Shown: positions 1-8,540, counted from the stretch's first letter. The stretch: DNA of 64,000 bases from Lachnospiraceae bacterium (GCA_030523275.1 JAUNIX010000005.1:1-64000); one strand, 5' to 3'. Made by a program: numbers and translations. The notes: a model not told the origin generated them from the letters alone.

Positions 1-8
1 AAAGCTGC

Positions 9-1373
9 TTGCAAAGAGATAGTGCGGAACACAAAGGGTATGTAAGAGCGCACCGTTCATTCAACCGGATATGGAAGGAAAGGGACAGTGCAGGGCCTGA
101 CCTCTTGGGAAAGATACTGGATAAGGATAACCTGAACAGGGCTTTCAAGAGAGTGAAGGCAAACAAGGGGGCGCCAGGAGTCGATGGAATGACCATTGAC
201 GAGACGCTCATCTTTTTAAGGGAGCATAACCACGAAATCGTAGACAGAATAAAGGCAGGGCACTATACGCCAAGCCCGGTCAGACGAGTGGAAATCCCGA
301 AGCCAGACGGTGGAGTGAGAAAACTTGGCATCCCTACCGTCATAGACCGTACAATACAGCAAGCCATGGCACAGCAGATGATACCGATTTACGAGCCCTT
401 ATTCTCGGAGAACAGTTTCGGATATCGACCGGGAAAGAGTGCGAGGGATGCCATAAGGAGAGTGAAGGAGTATGCGGAACAAGGTTATATCCACGCAGTA
501 AGCATTGACCTGTCCAGGTATTTCGACACACTGAACCATACAATCCTGTTGAACCTCCTGAGGAAGGAAATCAAGGATGAGCGGGTAATCCAGATGGTTA
601 AGCGGTATCTGAAAAGCGGAGTGATGGAAAACGGAGTAGTTACCGAAACGGAGGAAGGTTCACCCCAGGGAGGAAATCTGTCTCCATTGTTAGCAAATGT
701 GTACCTCAATGAGTTCGATAAGGAGTACGAGAGACGGAGAGTTCCCTGTATACGCTATGCGGACGATATCGTTCTGCTGGCAAAGAGCGAACGAGCCGCC
801 AAAAGACTTCTGGAGACAAGTACGAAATATCTGGAAGGGACACTAAAACTGAGAGTGAACCAGGAGAAAAGCCGCGTGGTAAGTGTGTTTGCAATCAAAA
901 ATTTTAAGTTCCTTGGCTTTGCATTGGGAAGGAACGGAACGGGCATTTATGTCCGGGTTCATCCAAAGTCATGGAAGAAGTTTAAGTGTACACTGAGAGA
1001 ACTCTCTTCCCGGAGACGCTGTCAGAGTATCCGACCTTCGCTGGAAAAGATGAAAATCTATGCGAGGGGATGGCTTAACTACTATGGGATAGCAAGCATG
1101 AAGAACAACCTGGAGGGCATCAACGGTTGGCTGTACCATCGCATACGAATGTGCATATGGAAGCAGTGGAAGGTGCCGAGGACAAAGAAACGGAATCTGA
1201 TAAAACTGGGGATACCGGAGTATTATGCTGACATGGCGGCAAACAGCCGAAAAGGCCATTGGAGGACATCCAACACAACAACGGTCAAAAGGGCACTGAC
1301 AAAAGAAAGACTGATAAACAGCGGCTTTTATGATTTAGCCATTGCCTATCAGTCCTTGCACGTCAACTATTGA
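9..1373 (+). CDS. ltrA: Group II intron reverse transcriptase/maturase
   Basis: This multifunctional protein would help splice the intron RNA and copy it during retrohoming. The reverse transcriptase blocks are clear: the N-terminal region around residues 45-60 with a GAPGVDGM motif, a GIPTVIDR block near residue 108, a SPQGGNLSPLLAN block near residue 218, and the catalytic YADD near residue 252. The C-terminal part (about 340-454) matches the maturase-specific domain X with its RGWLNYY motif. No endonuclease zinc or HNH motif follows. The given start is a TTG 8 bases into the window without a visible ribosome binding site, and the frame stays open to the left, so the true start may lie outside. 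Confidence 0.9.
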   Translation: MQRDSAEHKGYVRAHRSFNRIWKERDSAGPDLLGKILDKDNLNRAFKRVKANKGAPGVDGMTIDETLIFLREHNHEIVDRIKAGHYTPSPVRRVEIPKPDGGVRKLGIPTVIDRTIQQAMAQQMIPIYEPLFSENSFGYRPGKSARDAIRRVKEYAEQGYIHAVSIDLSRYFDTLNHTILLNLLRKEIKDERVIQMVKRYLKSGVMENGVVTETEEGSPQGGNLSPLLANVYLNEFDKEYERRRVPCIRYADDIVLLAKSERAAKRLLETSTKYLEGTLKLRVNQEKSRVVSVFAIKNFKFLGFALGRNGTGIYVRVHPKSWKKFKCTLRELSSRRRCQSIRPSLEKMKIYARGWLNYYGIASMKNNLEGINGWLYHRIRMCIWKQWKVPRTKKRNLIKLGIPEYYADMAANSRKGHWRTSNTTTVKRALTKERLINSGFYDLAIAYQSLHVNY

Positions 1374-1374
1374 A

Positions 1375-1444
1375 ACCGCCGTGTACCGAACGGTACGCAC
1401 GGTGGTGTGAGAGGACGGCGGTTAATCACCGCCTCCTACTCGAT
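1375..1444 (+). ncRNA. Group II intron domains V and VI
   Basis: Two bases after the maturase stop, ACCGCCGTG (1375-1383) pairs with CACGGTGGT (1398-1406) around a GAAC-capped inner helix and a short bulge, which is the domain V fold. A second hairpin, GGCGGT against ACCGCC with a TAATC loop (about 1416-1432), continues into CTCCTACTCGAT. It resembles domain VI with its bulged branch-point adenosine. Position directly after the ORF and at the intron end supports the assignment. Confidence 0.8.
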
Positions 1445-1544
1445 CGCTGCGATTGTATCAAAGATTGTCCCTGAATATGACAATAGTATGGCAACAGAGC
1501 TTTTTTCATTAACTTTAGTAGTAATCAAAAGATGGTCATGTTAG
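1445..1544 (+). pseudogene. Possible 3' exon of the gene interrupted by the intron
   Basis: Right after the intron an open frame runs 33 codons to a TAG at 1542, with a hydrophobic, transporter-like tail. Residues reading SKIVPEYDNSMATELFSLTL loosely recall the last helix of auxin-efflux-carrier (AEC) transporters. The match is weak and the rest of the gene would lie before the window. It may equally be chance coding. Confidence 0.25.
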
Positions 1545-1582
1545 AATTTGAATGAAATAAATCGGGATTTGAGGTGATAATA

Positions 1583-2107
1583 ATGATAATTGAAACAGAA
1601 AGGCTAATATTAAGAGAATATACTTTTGAAGATTTTGATTCTTTATATGAAATTCTTTCTAATCAGGAAACTATGGACCATTATCCCCAACCTTTTGATG
1701 AAGAAAAAGTTAGGGGATGGATTCAATGGAATATTGAGAATTATGCTAAATATGGATTTGGACTTTGGGCGGTAGTCCTAAAGGAAACAGGTGAAATGAT
1801 AGGCGATTGTGGAATTACAATTCAAAATATTGATGGAGAATTACTTCCAGAAATAGGGTATCACATTCATAAGAATTATTGGCGAAAGGGTCTTGGAAGT
1901 GAAGTTGCAAGAGCGGTTAGAGATTGGGCTTTTGAAAATACGAAATATGATTGTCTGTATTCCTATATGAAATATACAAATATAGGGTCATATTCTACTG
2001 CTGTTGCGAATGGGATGAAAAAAATAAAAGAATATCCAGACGAAAAAAATATAGTTTCGTATGCCTACGCTATAACACGAGAGGAATGGAAATCGTTAAA
2101 GAGATAG
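1583..2107 (+). CDS. GNAT family N-acetyltransferase (RimJ/RimL type)
   Basis: A 174-residue acetyl-CoA dependent acetyltransferase; the substrate (protein N-terminus, amino sugar, drug or metabolite) cannot be told from sequence. The opening IETERLILREYTFEDF is typical of the RimJ/RimL-like Acetyltransf_3 group. The acetyl-CoA pyrophosphate loop appears as YWRKGLGSEVARAV around residues 100-113. ATG 1583 is preferred over the in-frame GTG at 1574 because GAGGTG (1571-1576) then sits seven bases upstream as ribosome binding site. It stands alone between the intron scar and a terminator. Confidence 0.85.
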   Translation: MIIETERLILREYTFEDFDSLYEILSNQETMDHYPQPFDEEKVRGWIQWNIENYAKYGFGLWAVVLKETGEMIGDCGITIQNIDGELLPEIGYHIHKNYWRKGLGSEVARAVRDWAFENTKYDCLYSYMKYTNIGSYSTAVANGMKKIKEYPDEKNIVSYAYAITREEWKSLKR

Positions 2108-2187
2108 ATTTCAGTTTGAGAGAGAGTATCCACATATTTGTGTTTTTATTTTAAGAAGCTATTGAGGTAGATAATAAAATTTTTTAA

Positions 2188-2234
2188 AAGCTCGCAAAAG
2201 CCTAAAGATGGGCATTTGTGAGCTTGCTTTTTGC
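2188..2234 (+). terminator. Rho-independent terminator after the acetyltransferase
   Basis: AAGCTC at 2188 pairs with GAGCTT ending at 2225, with further pairing of CAAA/TTTG and GCC/GGC inside, followed by CTTTTT. It lies about 80 bases after the acetyltransferase stop. Confidence 0.65.
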
Positions 2235-2304
2235 TCTTTGATACTGTAATTGTTAATAAATGATAAAAAAGTCCTCCTATAAAAGACAAATGTCCGCTAA
2301 TAGC

Positions 2305-2333
2305 TTGCATCTTTCTTCTCTCTGCGTTATAAT
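2305..2333 (+). promoter_or_regulatory. Sigma-A type promoter for the mutarotase-like gene
   Basis: TTGCAT (2305-2310) and a perfect TATAAT (2328-2333) are separated by 17 bases, 57 bases before the start codon at 2390. Confidence 0.65.
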
Positions 2334-2389
2334 CTTTATCGTGCGAAAATAATGCAGTGAATATATTTCGAAAGATGGAGGAATAGATT

Positions 2390-2851
2390 ATGAAGCGTGT
2401 AGCGGAAATTATGTATATCGTAGAGGAAAAAAGAGAAGCATTTTTGAATGATGTAATTAATCTTACCGAGGAACAAAAGATTGCTCTTTGGACTTGTGGT
2501 GTTAGAAACCAGCAATATTTTGCCTTTGGTGATTTGATTCTTATGACATTTGAGTATAAAGGTCATCATTTTAATGATGATATGAAGAAAATGTCAGCAT
2601 ACCTTGAATCAGAAGGTCTCTTAATTGAAAAGCGTCGAAGAGATGTACTGGAAGATGAATTATCAACGACAAACTGGTGGGCTCCAATCAAAAAACTTGG
2701 ATGTTTATTAGATTCTAACCCAATTATGGACTCCATTGATGCAAAAGAAAGCGATGCAAGAGCAATGCTTGACGGTAGGATGAGAAGCTATTCCGTGGAA
2801 GTAGATACTTCGTTTGATGAAGATGACTGGACGGGAACAATTCGTATATAA
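2390..2851 (+). CDS. L-rhamnose mutarotase-like protein (RhaM/DUF718 family)
   Basis: The protein resembles RhaM, which interconverts anomers of L-rhamnose. The order of N-terminal MKRVAEIMYI strand, a charged helix, a CGVRNQQYFAFGDLILMTFEYKG beta region in several short blocks, and a C-terminal TTNWWAPIKKLG with paired tryptophans follows that family. At 153 residues it is longer than the roughly 105 usual for RhaM, with an acidic C-terminal extension. No rhamnose catabolic genes lie next to it, so the sugar is uncertain. A GGAGG-like site precedes ATG 2390. Its transcript converges on the MATE remnant. Confidence 0.6.
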   Translation: MKRVAEIMYIVEEKREAFLNDVINLTEEQKIALWTCGVRNQQYFAFGDLILMTFEYKGHHFNDDMKKMSAYLESEGLLIEKRRRDVLEDELSTTNWWAPIKKLGCLLDSNPIMDSIDAKESDARAMLDGRMRSYSVEVDTSFDEDDWTGTIRI

Positions 2852-2931
2852 TGCTGATACATAAATAGGGTAGAAGCATCAAAATTAAAATAATTGAATG
2901 ATACATATTTTGTGAGCGACGGCAAATGGAA

Positions 2932-2958
2932 AAGGCGGGGTAATCAATGCCTCGCCTT
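2932..2958. terminator. Shared hairpin between convergent genes
   Basis: AAGGCG-GGG pairs with CC-CGCCTT around a nine-base loop, with one mismatch. It lies between the convergent mutarotase-like gene and the MATE remnant and could stop transcription from either side. The T-run is weak. Confidence 0.4.
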
Positions 2959-2987
2959 AATTTAGATAATACTTTTTGTTTCAATCA

Positions 2988-3787
2988 TTATGCATTTGTA
3001 GGTATTTCCATTACAAAAGCACGATTTATTTTAATGGCGAAATAAATTGTAATAATGGTTGTCAAAAGATTCGCCATCGGTTGAACAAATATAATGCCTG
3101 TTAATCCGAAAAGATGAGGTAATATTACAACCAAAGGAAAGAAGAAGATACCTTGTCTGCTTAAACTTAATATACTTCCGACCAGACTTTTTCCAATTGC
3201 AAGGTAAAGGGTTGCGTATACCATTTGGAAACCAAAAGTGATAAATAACAGTGCATTTAGTTTCAGGGCTTTGCTGGCCAAGACTACCATTTCTACATCT
3301 TTTCCAAAGAGTGCGACAATCGGATTTGAAAATACAATTAGAATGATTGCTGCAATCATACAAAAAATAGTGGACCAGCTCATGCAATTTTCAAAATTTC
3401 TGCGTATATGGATTTTGAAAATATAATATTTTTCAGCGAAAATCTTAAAAAACCTTTTTTCTTTGCAATATATCCAAGATAAAGAGCCATATTGATACAT
3501 AAAGAAATGACAGTGGCAATTGCTGCGCCTTCAATTCCTAAGTTCATCTTATAAATTAGAATAGGATCTAAAATAATATTGGTTATACTTCCTGTCAGCA
3601 TAGCGATCATTGTAAATTTTGTTGCACCCTGTGCGGTTAGCAGATTGTTCATTGTAACAGTAAATACATTAATGATGGAACCAGTTACATAAATGTTTGC
3701 ATATGATTTGGCATAGGGTAAAATAGTTTGTGTCGCACCAAGTGAATGAAGCACAGAATCAAGAAAGATAAGAATTCCTCCTAACAT
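2988..3787 (-). pseudogene. MATE-family multidrug/cation exporter remnant
   Basis: Two minus-strand frames cover pieces of one MATE transporter. The upstream piece (3787 to 3380) matches the region after the third helix, reading through to EILKIA near the middle of the family. The downstream piece (about 3420 to 2988) resumes with the later half, including ALFGKDVEMV, a GFQMVYATLYLAIGK block and LRQGIFF-like SLSRQGIFFFP. Compared with a normal MATE protein (about 450 residues), roughly the first 90 residues and about 70-80 central residues are missing, and the join shifts frame. Its first codons overlap the stop of the cation exporter upstream. It should not make a working transporter. Confidence 0.8.
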
Positions 3788-4974
3788 GTTTTATGTGTTT
3801 GTCCTAAGCGAAATCGTTCACGTCGAATCATACTTTTGATAGTTGTGTAATATTGTGGATATTCAGAGTTTATGATGGTTTCAATTTCCTGACGAATTTT
3901 TTCTTCCTTGTTTTGCAAATCAGCAGGGTAAATCAAATCGAAAGCAATATTTGTATGGGTGCCGCTTTCTATAAGTCTAAAATGCCGAATGTAGATTCCA
4001 TCGCTATACTTTTGTAAAACAAGTTGAATCTTTTGAATCAGCTTTTGGGCTAATTCTTCATCATTCATAAGATAATCAATTTGGATAAAACAATCGCAAT
4101 GAAATTTGGTGTCAAGGAGATGAGATATTTCTTTTATGGCAATATAAAGTTGTTCGCTGTCTTTTTTATATCCAGTAATATTCATGGAAATGACAAAATA
4201 ACTGAATCCATAATCATGTAACATCAAATGAGGAACATCTACAATTTCTGGATATTCATGTATCATTTGTAAAATGAAATTTATGGTGTTTTGGTCAGCA
4301 GATTTTCCCATAATACGCCCTAAAATTTCCCATAGGCTTTTTGCACCGGAAATGATTATAAATACGGAAACGAATACGCCACAATATCCATCAATTTGCC
4401 AATCTGATATTTGAGAAACAATTGTGGATAACAAAACCGCAAATGTAGCCATGCAGTCACTGATACAGTCTGTTGCAGTTGCTTTTAAAGTTTCAGAATC
4501 TGTAATTTGAGAAAAATTTTTATTATAAAGATACATATATCCCTTCACGAAAATGGATAGTATGAGTACAACAATGATAGCAGGACTGAATAAGAATTTT
4601 TCTGGGTTTGTGATTGTTTCAATAGAAGAATCTGCCAGTTGGATTCCCATAAAAAGTACAGCAATGGAAGTGAAGATGCCCATGATCCATTCAATTCTTC
4701 CATGTCCAAAGGGGTGTACATTGCCGCCTCCGTATTTTGCTATTTTGAATCCCAAAAGGGAAACCAATGATGTACCAGCGTCAGATAAGTTGTTAAAACC
4801 GTCTGCTGAAATTGCAATCGAATGACTGAAAAAACCAATAATTACTTTTGTTATGCATAGAAATGAATTTAAAACGATACCAACAATACTTGATAATTCT
4901 GCATAGGCTTTCTTGACGCTAGGCGCGGAAACATTTTCGTTGTCTTTGATAAAGAGTTTGATAAGTAGTGACAT
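3781..4974 (-). CDS. Cation diffusion facilitator, probable Mn2+ exporter
   Basis: A 397-residue inner-membrane divalent-metal/proton antiporter. The transmembrane domain fills about residues 1-215 and a long cytoplasmic metal-sensing tail follows. The HPFGHGRIEW loop motif is diagnostic. The transport-site pairs read NNLSD in helix 2 and DCISD in helix 5, that is NxxxD and DxxxD, without the histidines of zinc exporters; this pattern is associated with Mn2+-type members, so Mn2+ efflux is inferred. The ATG at 4974 is chosen because AAAGGAGG lies nine bases before it; an upstream in-frame ATG lacks such a site. It follows tetR by 66 bases holding a palindromic operator. Confidence 0.85.
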   Translation of the reverse strand: MSLLIKLFIKDNENVSAPSVKKAYAELSSIVGIVLNSFLCITKVIIGFFSHSIAISADGFNNLSDAGTSLVSLLGFKIAKYGGGNVHPFGHGRIEWIMGIFTSIAVLFMGIQLADSSIETITNPEKFLFSPAIIVVLILSIFVKGYMYLYNKNFSQITDSETLKATATDCISDCMATFAVLLSTIVSQISDWQIDGYCGVFVSVFIIISGAKSLWEILGRIMGKSADQNTINFILQMIHEYPEIVDVPHLMLHDYGFSYFVISMNITGYKKDSEQLYIAIKEISHLLDTKFHCDCFIQIDYLMNDEELAQKLIQKIQLVLQKYSDGIYIRHFRLIESGTHTNIAFDLIYPADLQNKEEKIRQEIETIINSEYPQYYTTIKSMIRRERFRLGQTHKTC

Positions 4975-4992
4975 GATAGTATTACCTCCTTT

Positions 4993-5016
4993 AATATTGA
5001 ATAAAAGTTCAATATT
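4993..5016 (-). promoter_or_regulatory. TetR operator copy 2 (tetR-CDF gap)
   Basis: A perfect inverted repeat, AATATTGAA-N6-TTCAATATT, lies just upstream of the ribosome binding site of the cation exporter. A near-identical site precedes tetR, so this is probably a binding site of the encoded regulator. Confidence 0.7.
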
Positions 5017-5040
5017 GTTCAATAAAAAAAGGAATTGGTC

Positions 5041-5601
5041 TTATAAACCAATTCCCGACAAGTACATTTTTGATAACTTATGTAACATCATAATTGCCCA
5101 TTCCTTTCCTTTGTAGTGATACATAATCTGCATTAAACCATCTACAAAGTTGTTTGCTATGATATGGATAAAAATGGGATCAGAGCTTTCATCTTTGCGG
5201 TGTTTCTTCAAGTGAGTTTCGATATCTTGAATGAATCGTTCCTTTTCATTTGCATAGCTTGTTCCATCACTTTTATCCATCAGAATAATAAATTCCTGCC
5301 TATGATGGAATAAATTTATGAGACATTCCGTTTCCGCTTTGCTTAGTCCATAAATTGTATAATCATGATGGGTATCGTCCTCGGCTGATAACACATGTTC
5401 CCAATCATATAGGACAGGTTGAAGAATTGCGCGAAAAAGGGATTCCTTATTTTTATAATAGGAGTAAATAAGCCCTGTTGGGATGTTTGCTTTTTTCGCA
5501 ATTTGACGCATAGCTGCAGCTTGATAACCATTGTCATAAAATTCTTGTAAAGCAGCTTTTAATATATTTTCTCGGATTTCTTCTTTTAATACCTGTGCCA
5601 T
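5041..5601 (-). CDS. TetR/AcrR family transcriptional regulator
   Basis: A 186-residue repressor. The N-terminal TetR helix-turn-helix spans about residues 8-55, with REN ILKAAL opening, DNGYQAAAMRQIAKKANI in the recognition region and the characteristic GLIYSYYKNKESLF. The rest is an unassigned ligand-binding domain. ATG 5601 is chosen over the upstream in-frame ATG at 5631 because GGAGG sits seven bases before it; the upstream ATG would lie inside the operator. It is the first gene of a minus-strand unit with the metal exporter and the MATE remnant and likely represses its own unit. The inducer could be a metal or a drug; this is not visible. Confidence 0.88.
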   Translation of the reverse strand: MAQVLKEEIRENILKAALQEFYDNGYQAAAMRQIAKKANIPTGLIYSYYKNKESLFRAILQPVLYDWEHVLSAEDDTHHDYTIYGLSKAETECLINLFHHRQEFIILMDKSDGTSYANEKERFIQDIETHLKKHRKDESSDPIFIHIIANNFVDGLMQIMYHYKGKEWAIMMLHKLSKMYLSGIGL

Positions 5602-5611
5602 TTTATCCTCC

Positions 5612-5635
5612 AATATTGAACTTTCGTTCAATTAT
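5612..5635 (-). promoter_or_regulatory. TetR operator copy 1 (in front of tetR)
   Basis: AATATTGAA-N6-TTCAATTAT has the same spacing and nearly the same half-sites as the operator at 4993-5016. It sits directly upstream of the tetR ribosome binding site, where bound repressor would block transcription of the unit. Confidence 0.7.
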
Positions 5636-5663
5636 ATGCCGTATTTTTTTGTTTGTCAAGTAG

Positions 5664-5691
5664 AAAAGCACATCATTTCTGATGTGCTTTT
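5664..5691 (-). terminator. Bidirectional terminator between the dehydrogenase and tetR
   Basis: AGCACATCA (5667-5675) and TGATGTGCT (5680-5688) form a perfect nine-base stem with a TTTC loop, flanked by A-run and T-run. On the minus strand it ends the dehydrogenase transcript before the tetR promoter. Confidence 0.85.
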
Positions 5692-5724
5692 TATTCAATC
5701 CACTTATTTAATTCTATTTTTTAA

Positions 5725-6825
5725 TTATGCTTCCAGCCCTTTAAATGTTCTACCAATCGCATTTTGCTCTTTCATGCACTGAATGAATTTTTCTTTTGTA
5801 ACGTCTTTTGGGCGGAATTCCCATTCTGTCGTTGTCATCGCTTTTTCTGTCATTGTTTCAAATTCATCTTCGCTAATATCGACATCATCGAAACATACTG
5901 GTAAGCCAATTGCATGATTAAATTTCATAATGCGCTGACACATTTCATTTTGATTTTCGTAAGTGAGCATACATAATACTCCGAGGGCAACCACCTCTCC
6001 ATGCAGATGTGCGTGTCCGCCTTTTGTGACAGTGGAACCATAATAAACACAATGTGCCAGAGAAGAATTATAATAATAATTTGGAATCTGGGTACACATA
6101 TTAGAGACCAGACCGGTTGAGATAATGATATCCAAAATAACCTGTTCTAATGCTTTTGTTACCTGTTTTTTCTCACAGGATTCTAATGCTTCCTGACCAT
6201 AGGTTAATAGAGGTTCTGTACAGATTTTACTAAGCTGAACACCCATTAATGGAGTATGTGTCAGATCGTCATCTTTGCTGGAAAAAACTGCTTCATACTC
6301 TTTGGAAAGTGCATCTCCGATTCCTGCCCACAATAATTCATATGGGGAGTCTGCAATAACTGCAGAATTGATGAATGTATGATCTGCAATTTTCGGGTAA
6401 TAGTACTCACGGAAACTTCCATCTGGATTATAAATAACGCTGATGGATGTGACAGATGCACAGTTACTTCCCACAGTTGGAAAATTAAAGAGTGGTTTGT
6501 CCATTTCATTTGCAACATATTTGCAAGTGTCACAGGCTCTTCCGCCGCCGACACCAAAAATAATATCTGCATCCTGTACGGTTTTATTGGCAATCAAAGC
6601 ATTTCCGTTTTCGTAAGTAGAGTCACCGCCAAACCAGATAAAATCTAAAATTTCCATATCGGAATCTTTGATTCCTTCCAGCAGGAAAGCTTTTGCTTTT
6701 GCCATTGCTGTTTTACCGCCAATTACAACTGCTTTCTTTCCGTAATGGCGTGCAAAATAAGGGATTTCTTTGTAACAGTCTTCGCCAATCGAATAATTTG
6801 GTAAACACACGTTATAGTAATTCAT
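5725..6825 (-). CDS. Iron-containing alcohol dehydrogenase, glycerol dehydrogenase-like
   Basis: A 366-residue NAD(P)-dependent, metal-dependent polyol or alcohol dehydrogenase of the GldA branch. The dinucleotide site appears as GVGGGRACDT around residues 92-101, followed by the conserved FPTVGSNCAS stretch. Probable metal ligands are the Asp in GIGDALSKEYEA, the His in SLAHCVYYG and the His in HLHGEVVALG. Length and motif order fit the family, but the natural substrate is not fixed. A GAAAGGA site precedes ATG 6825. It is a single gene, ended by the hairpin at 5664 and divergent from the WYL regulator. Confidence 0.85.
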   Translation of the reverse strand: MNYYNVCLPNYSIGEDCYKEIPYFARHYGKKAVVIGGKTAMAKAKAFLLEGIKDSDMEILDFIWFGGDSTYENGNALIANKTVQDADIIFGVGGGRACDTCKYVANEMDKPLFNFPTVGSNCASVTSISVIYNPDGSFREYYYPKIADHTFINSAVIADSPYELLWAGIGDALSKEYEAVFSSKDDDLTHTPLMGVQLSKICTEPLLTYGQEALESCEKKQVTKALEQVILDIIISTGLVSNMCTQIPNYYYNSSLAHCVYYGSTVTKGGHAHLHGEVVALGVLCMLTYENQNEMCQRIMKFNHAIGLPVCFDDVDISEDEFETMTEKAMTTTEWEFRPKDVTKEKFIQCMKEQNAIGRTFKGLEA

Positions 6826-7054
6826 AATCTTTCAAATCCTTTCTATCTGAACTTATTCTTTTATGTTTAAACAATAAATTTTTGTTTTCAAGTTCATATG
6901 TTGTTTATTCTATTGCGATTTTCTTATGCAGTCAATATTTCATAGGTTGCAAATAGAGAGGATTGAATGAAATATTTTCATCAATTATAATGGAAACATG
7001 ACATATAGTTGACGTGTTTTGTTTCGTATAATGATATCTATAAAAGGAGCGATC

Positions 7055-7963
7055 ATGAAAATAGATAGGCAAATTGGAATTTTATCAATATTGTTACAAA
7101 AAGATACTGTTACAGCGCCATATCTTGCAGAACAGTTTGAGGTTTCCAGAAGAACTATAAACAGGGATATAGAAGATTTGTGCAAAGCTGGAATTCCTAT
7201 TGTAACAAAGCAGGGAATCAATGGTGGTATCTCAATCATGGAAAATTATAAAATAGACAGGACCTTGCTTACAAATGCGGAAATGAAAGATATTCTTGCA
7301 GGACTTCGCAGTTTGGATAGCGTAAATGGGACAAATCGCTATGGGAAACTGATGGAAAAGTTGTTGACAGGTTCATCTGACTTTATGGTTGGCAATCAGT
7401 CAGTTTTGATTGATTTATCTTCCTGGTATAAAGATTCTCTAGGTTCTAAAATTGAACTCATCCGTGCGTCTATTGAAAAAGGGAAAGAACTAGAATTTAT
7501 ATACTATTCGCCGAGAGGGGAATCGATAAGATGTATAGAGACATATTACTTGATTTTTCGATGGTCAAACTGGTATGTGTGGGGTTGGTGTAAAAAACGA
7601 GAAGATTTTCGGCTGTTTAAGTTAAATCGCATGGATGAGGTGCGAATATCGGATCAGACATTTATAAAAAAACAGGCACCGATTCCAGATTTGAGTGATG
7701 AACGGGTGTTTCCCGGTGGTATTTCTGTGAAAGCTCTTTTTGAACCAGAATGTAAATGGAGGCTGATAGAAGAATTTGGAAGTGGAAGTTTTAGAGTACA
7801 GAAAAATGGAAAATTGTTGTTTCAGGCAGAATATACGAATATGGAAAATTTAATTACATGGCTGCTATCTTTTCGTGAAAAGGTGGAGCTTCTAGAACCA
7901 AAGGAGGTCCGAACAGAAATGAAAAGTAGCATTGAACGTATGAGAAAGAAATATGAAGATTAG
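7055..7963 (+). CDS. HTH/WYL-domain transcriptional regulator (YafY-like)
   Basis: A 302-residue DNA-binding regulator. The N-terminal HTH_11 domain (about residues 5-60) contains the TAPYLAEQFEVSRRTINRDI recognition region, followed by the GGI motif. Residues 140-225 form a WYL domain (ETYYLIFRWSNWYVWGWC region), which in relatives binds ligands or nucleic acid ends, and a C-terminal WCX-like extension follows. ATG 7055 has AAAGGAG six bases upstream; an earlier in-frame start is out of range of it. It is divergent from the dehydrogenase and may control it or the following YjbR gene 32 bases downstream. Confidence 0.85.
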   Translation: MKIDRQIGILSILLQKDTVTAPYLAEQFEVSRRTINRDIEDLCKAGIPIVTKQGINGGISIMENYKIDRTLLTNAEMKDILAGLRSLDSVNGTNRYGKLMEKLLTGSSDFMVGNQSVLIDLSSWYKDSLGSKIELIRASIEKGKELEFIYYSPRGESIRCIETYYLIFRWSNWYVWGWCKKREDFRLFKLNRMDEVRISDQTFIKKQAPIPDLSDERVFPGGISVKALFEPECKWRLIEEFGSGSFRVQKNGKLLFQAEYTNMENLITWLLSFREKVELLEPKEVRTEMKSSIERMRKKYED

Positions 7964-7995
7964 ATGGCAGACTGCAAAAGAAGGAGGAGATTAGA

Positions 7996-8367
7996 ATGAA
8001 ATATGTGTGGATAGACGAGTATTTGCGAAAGAAAACAGGAGTGACAAAAGATTTGCAAAAGGACTGGAACTGGATTCGTTATAAAATTGGTAACAAGATG
8101 TTTGCAGCCATCTGTCTGGATGAGAATGACAAACCGTACTATATCACATTGAAACTTGAACCGGTGGAAGGAGATTTTCTAAGGCAGCAGTTTGAAGACA
8201 TTATTCCCGGATATTATATGAACAAAATGCATTGGAATTCGATTAAAGCAGATGGAAATATACCAGATGATTTATTAAAAACCTTGCTGGATAAATCCTA
8301 CCAATTGGTACTTGGGGGATTTAGCAAGAAAAAACAGCGGGAAATCTTAGGAAAAATAGTTGAATAA
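7996..8367 (+). CDS. MmcQ/YjbR family DNA-binding-fold protein
   Basis: A 123-residue protein with the CyaY-like fold of the MmcQ/YjbR (DUF419) family. Seen are an ADENDKPYYITLKL-like strand region (residues 42-56), the PGYYMNKMHWNSIKADG core near residues 73-90, and the C-terminal LLDKSYQLVLGGFSKK helix, all usual for the family. The cellular role of the family is not established. It starts 32 bases after the WYL regulator with an AAGGAGGAG site and is probably cotranscribed. Confidence 0.85.
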   Translation: MKYVWIDEYLRKKTGVTKDLQKDWNWIRYKIGNKMFAAICLDENDKPYYITLKLEPVEGDFLRQQFEDIIPGYYMNKMHWNSIKADGNIPDDLLKTLLDKSYQLVLGGFSKKKQREILGKIVE

Positions 8368-8540
8368 TTCTATAAACAAATGTGATAAAAATTTATAATA
8401 TGTATTTTCTTGATGCTCATATGAATTGGAAATGGTAGACAGGGGTAGAAAATAGTAATATACTGATTGATGAATTTTAATATGTAATAAAAAAGAATTC
8501 TTACAATAATCAGATATACAAGCGATAAAAGAGGGGTATC

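Larger units (their letters stand above)
1..1444 (+). mobile_element. Group II intron, 3' portion (5' end outside window)
   Basis: The segment carries a maturase reading frame followed directly by RNA that folds like group II intron domains V and VI. The intron end is placed at the CGAT ending at 1444, by analogy with the usual 3' end just after domain VI. The 5' RNA domains lie before the window, so the insertion is incomplete here. No HNH endonuclease domain is seen in the maturase, which fits lineages that do not cut the second DNA strand themselves. The exact intron class is not decided. Confidence 0.85.

Noticed and set aside
1583..2107. Aminoglycoside or streptothricin resistance acetyltransferase
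   Set aside because: Nothing beyond the general GNAT fold supports a drug substrate.
7009..7032. TTGACG and TATAAT as promoter of the WYL regulator
   Set aside because: Only 12 bases separate them. The TATAAT may be real, but I could not find a -35 at the right distance.
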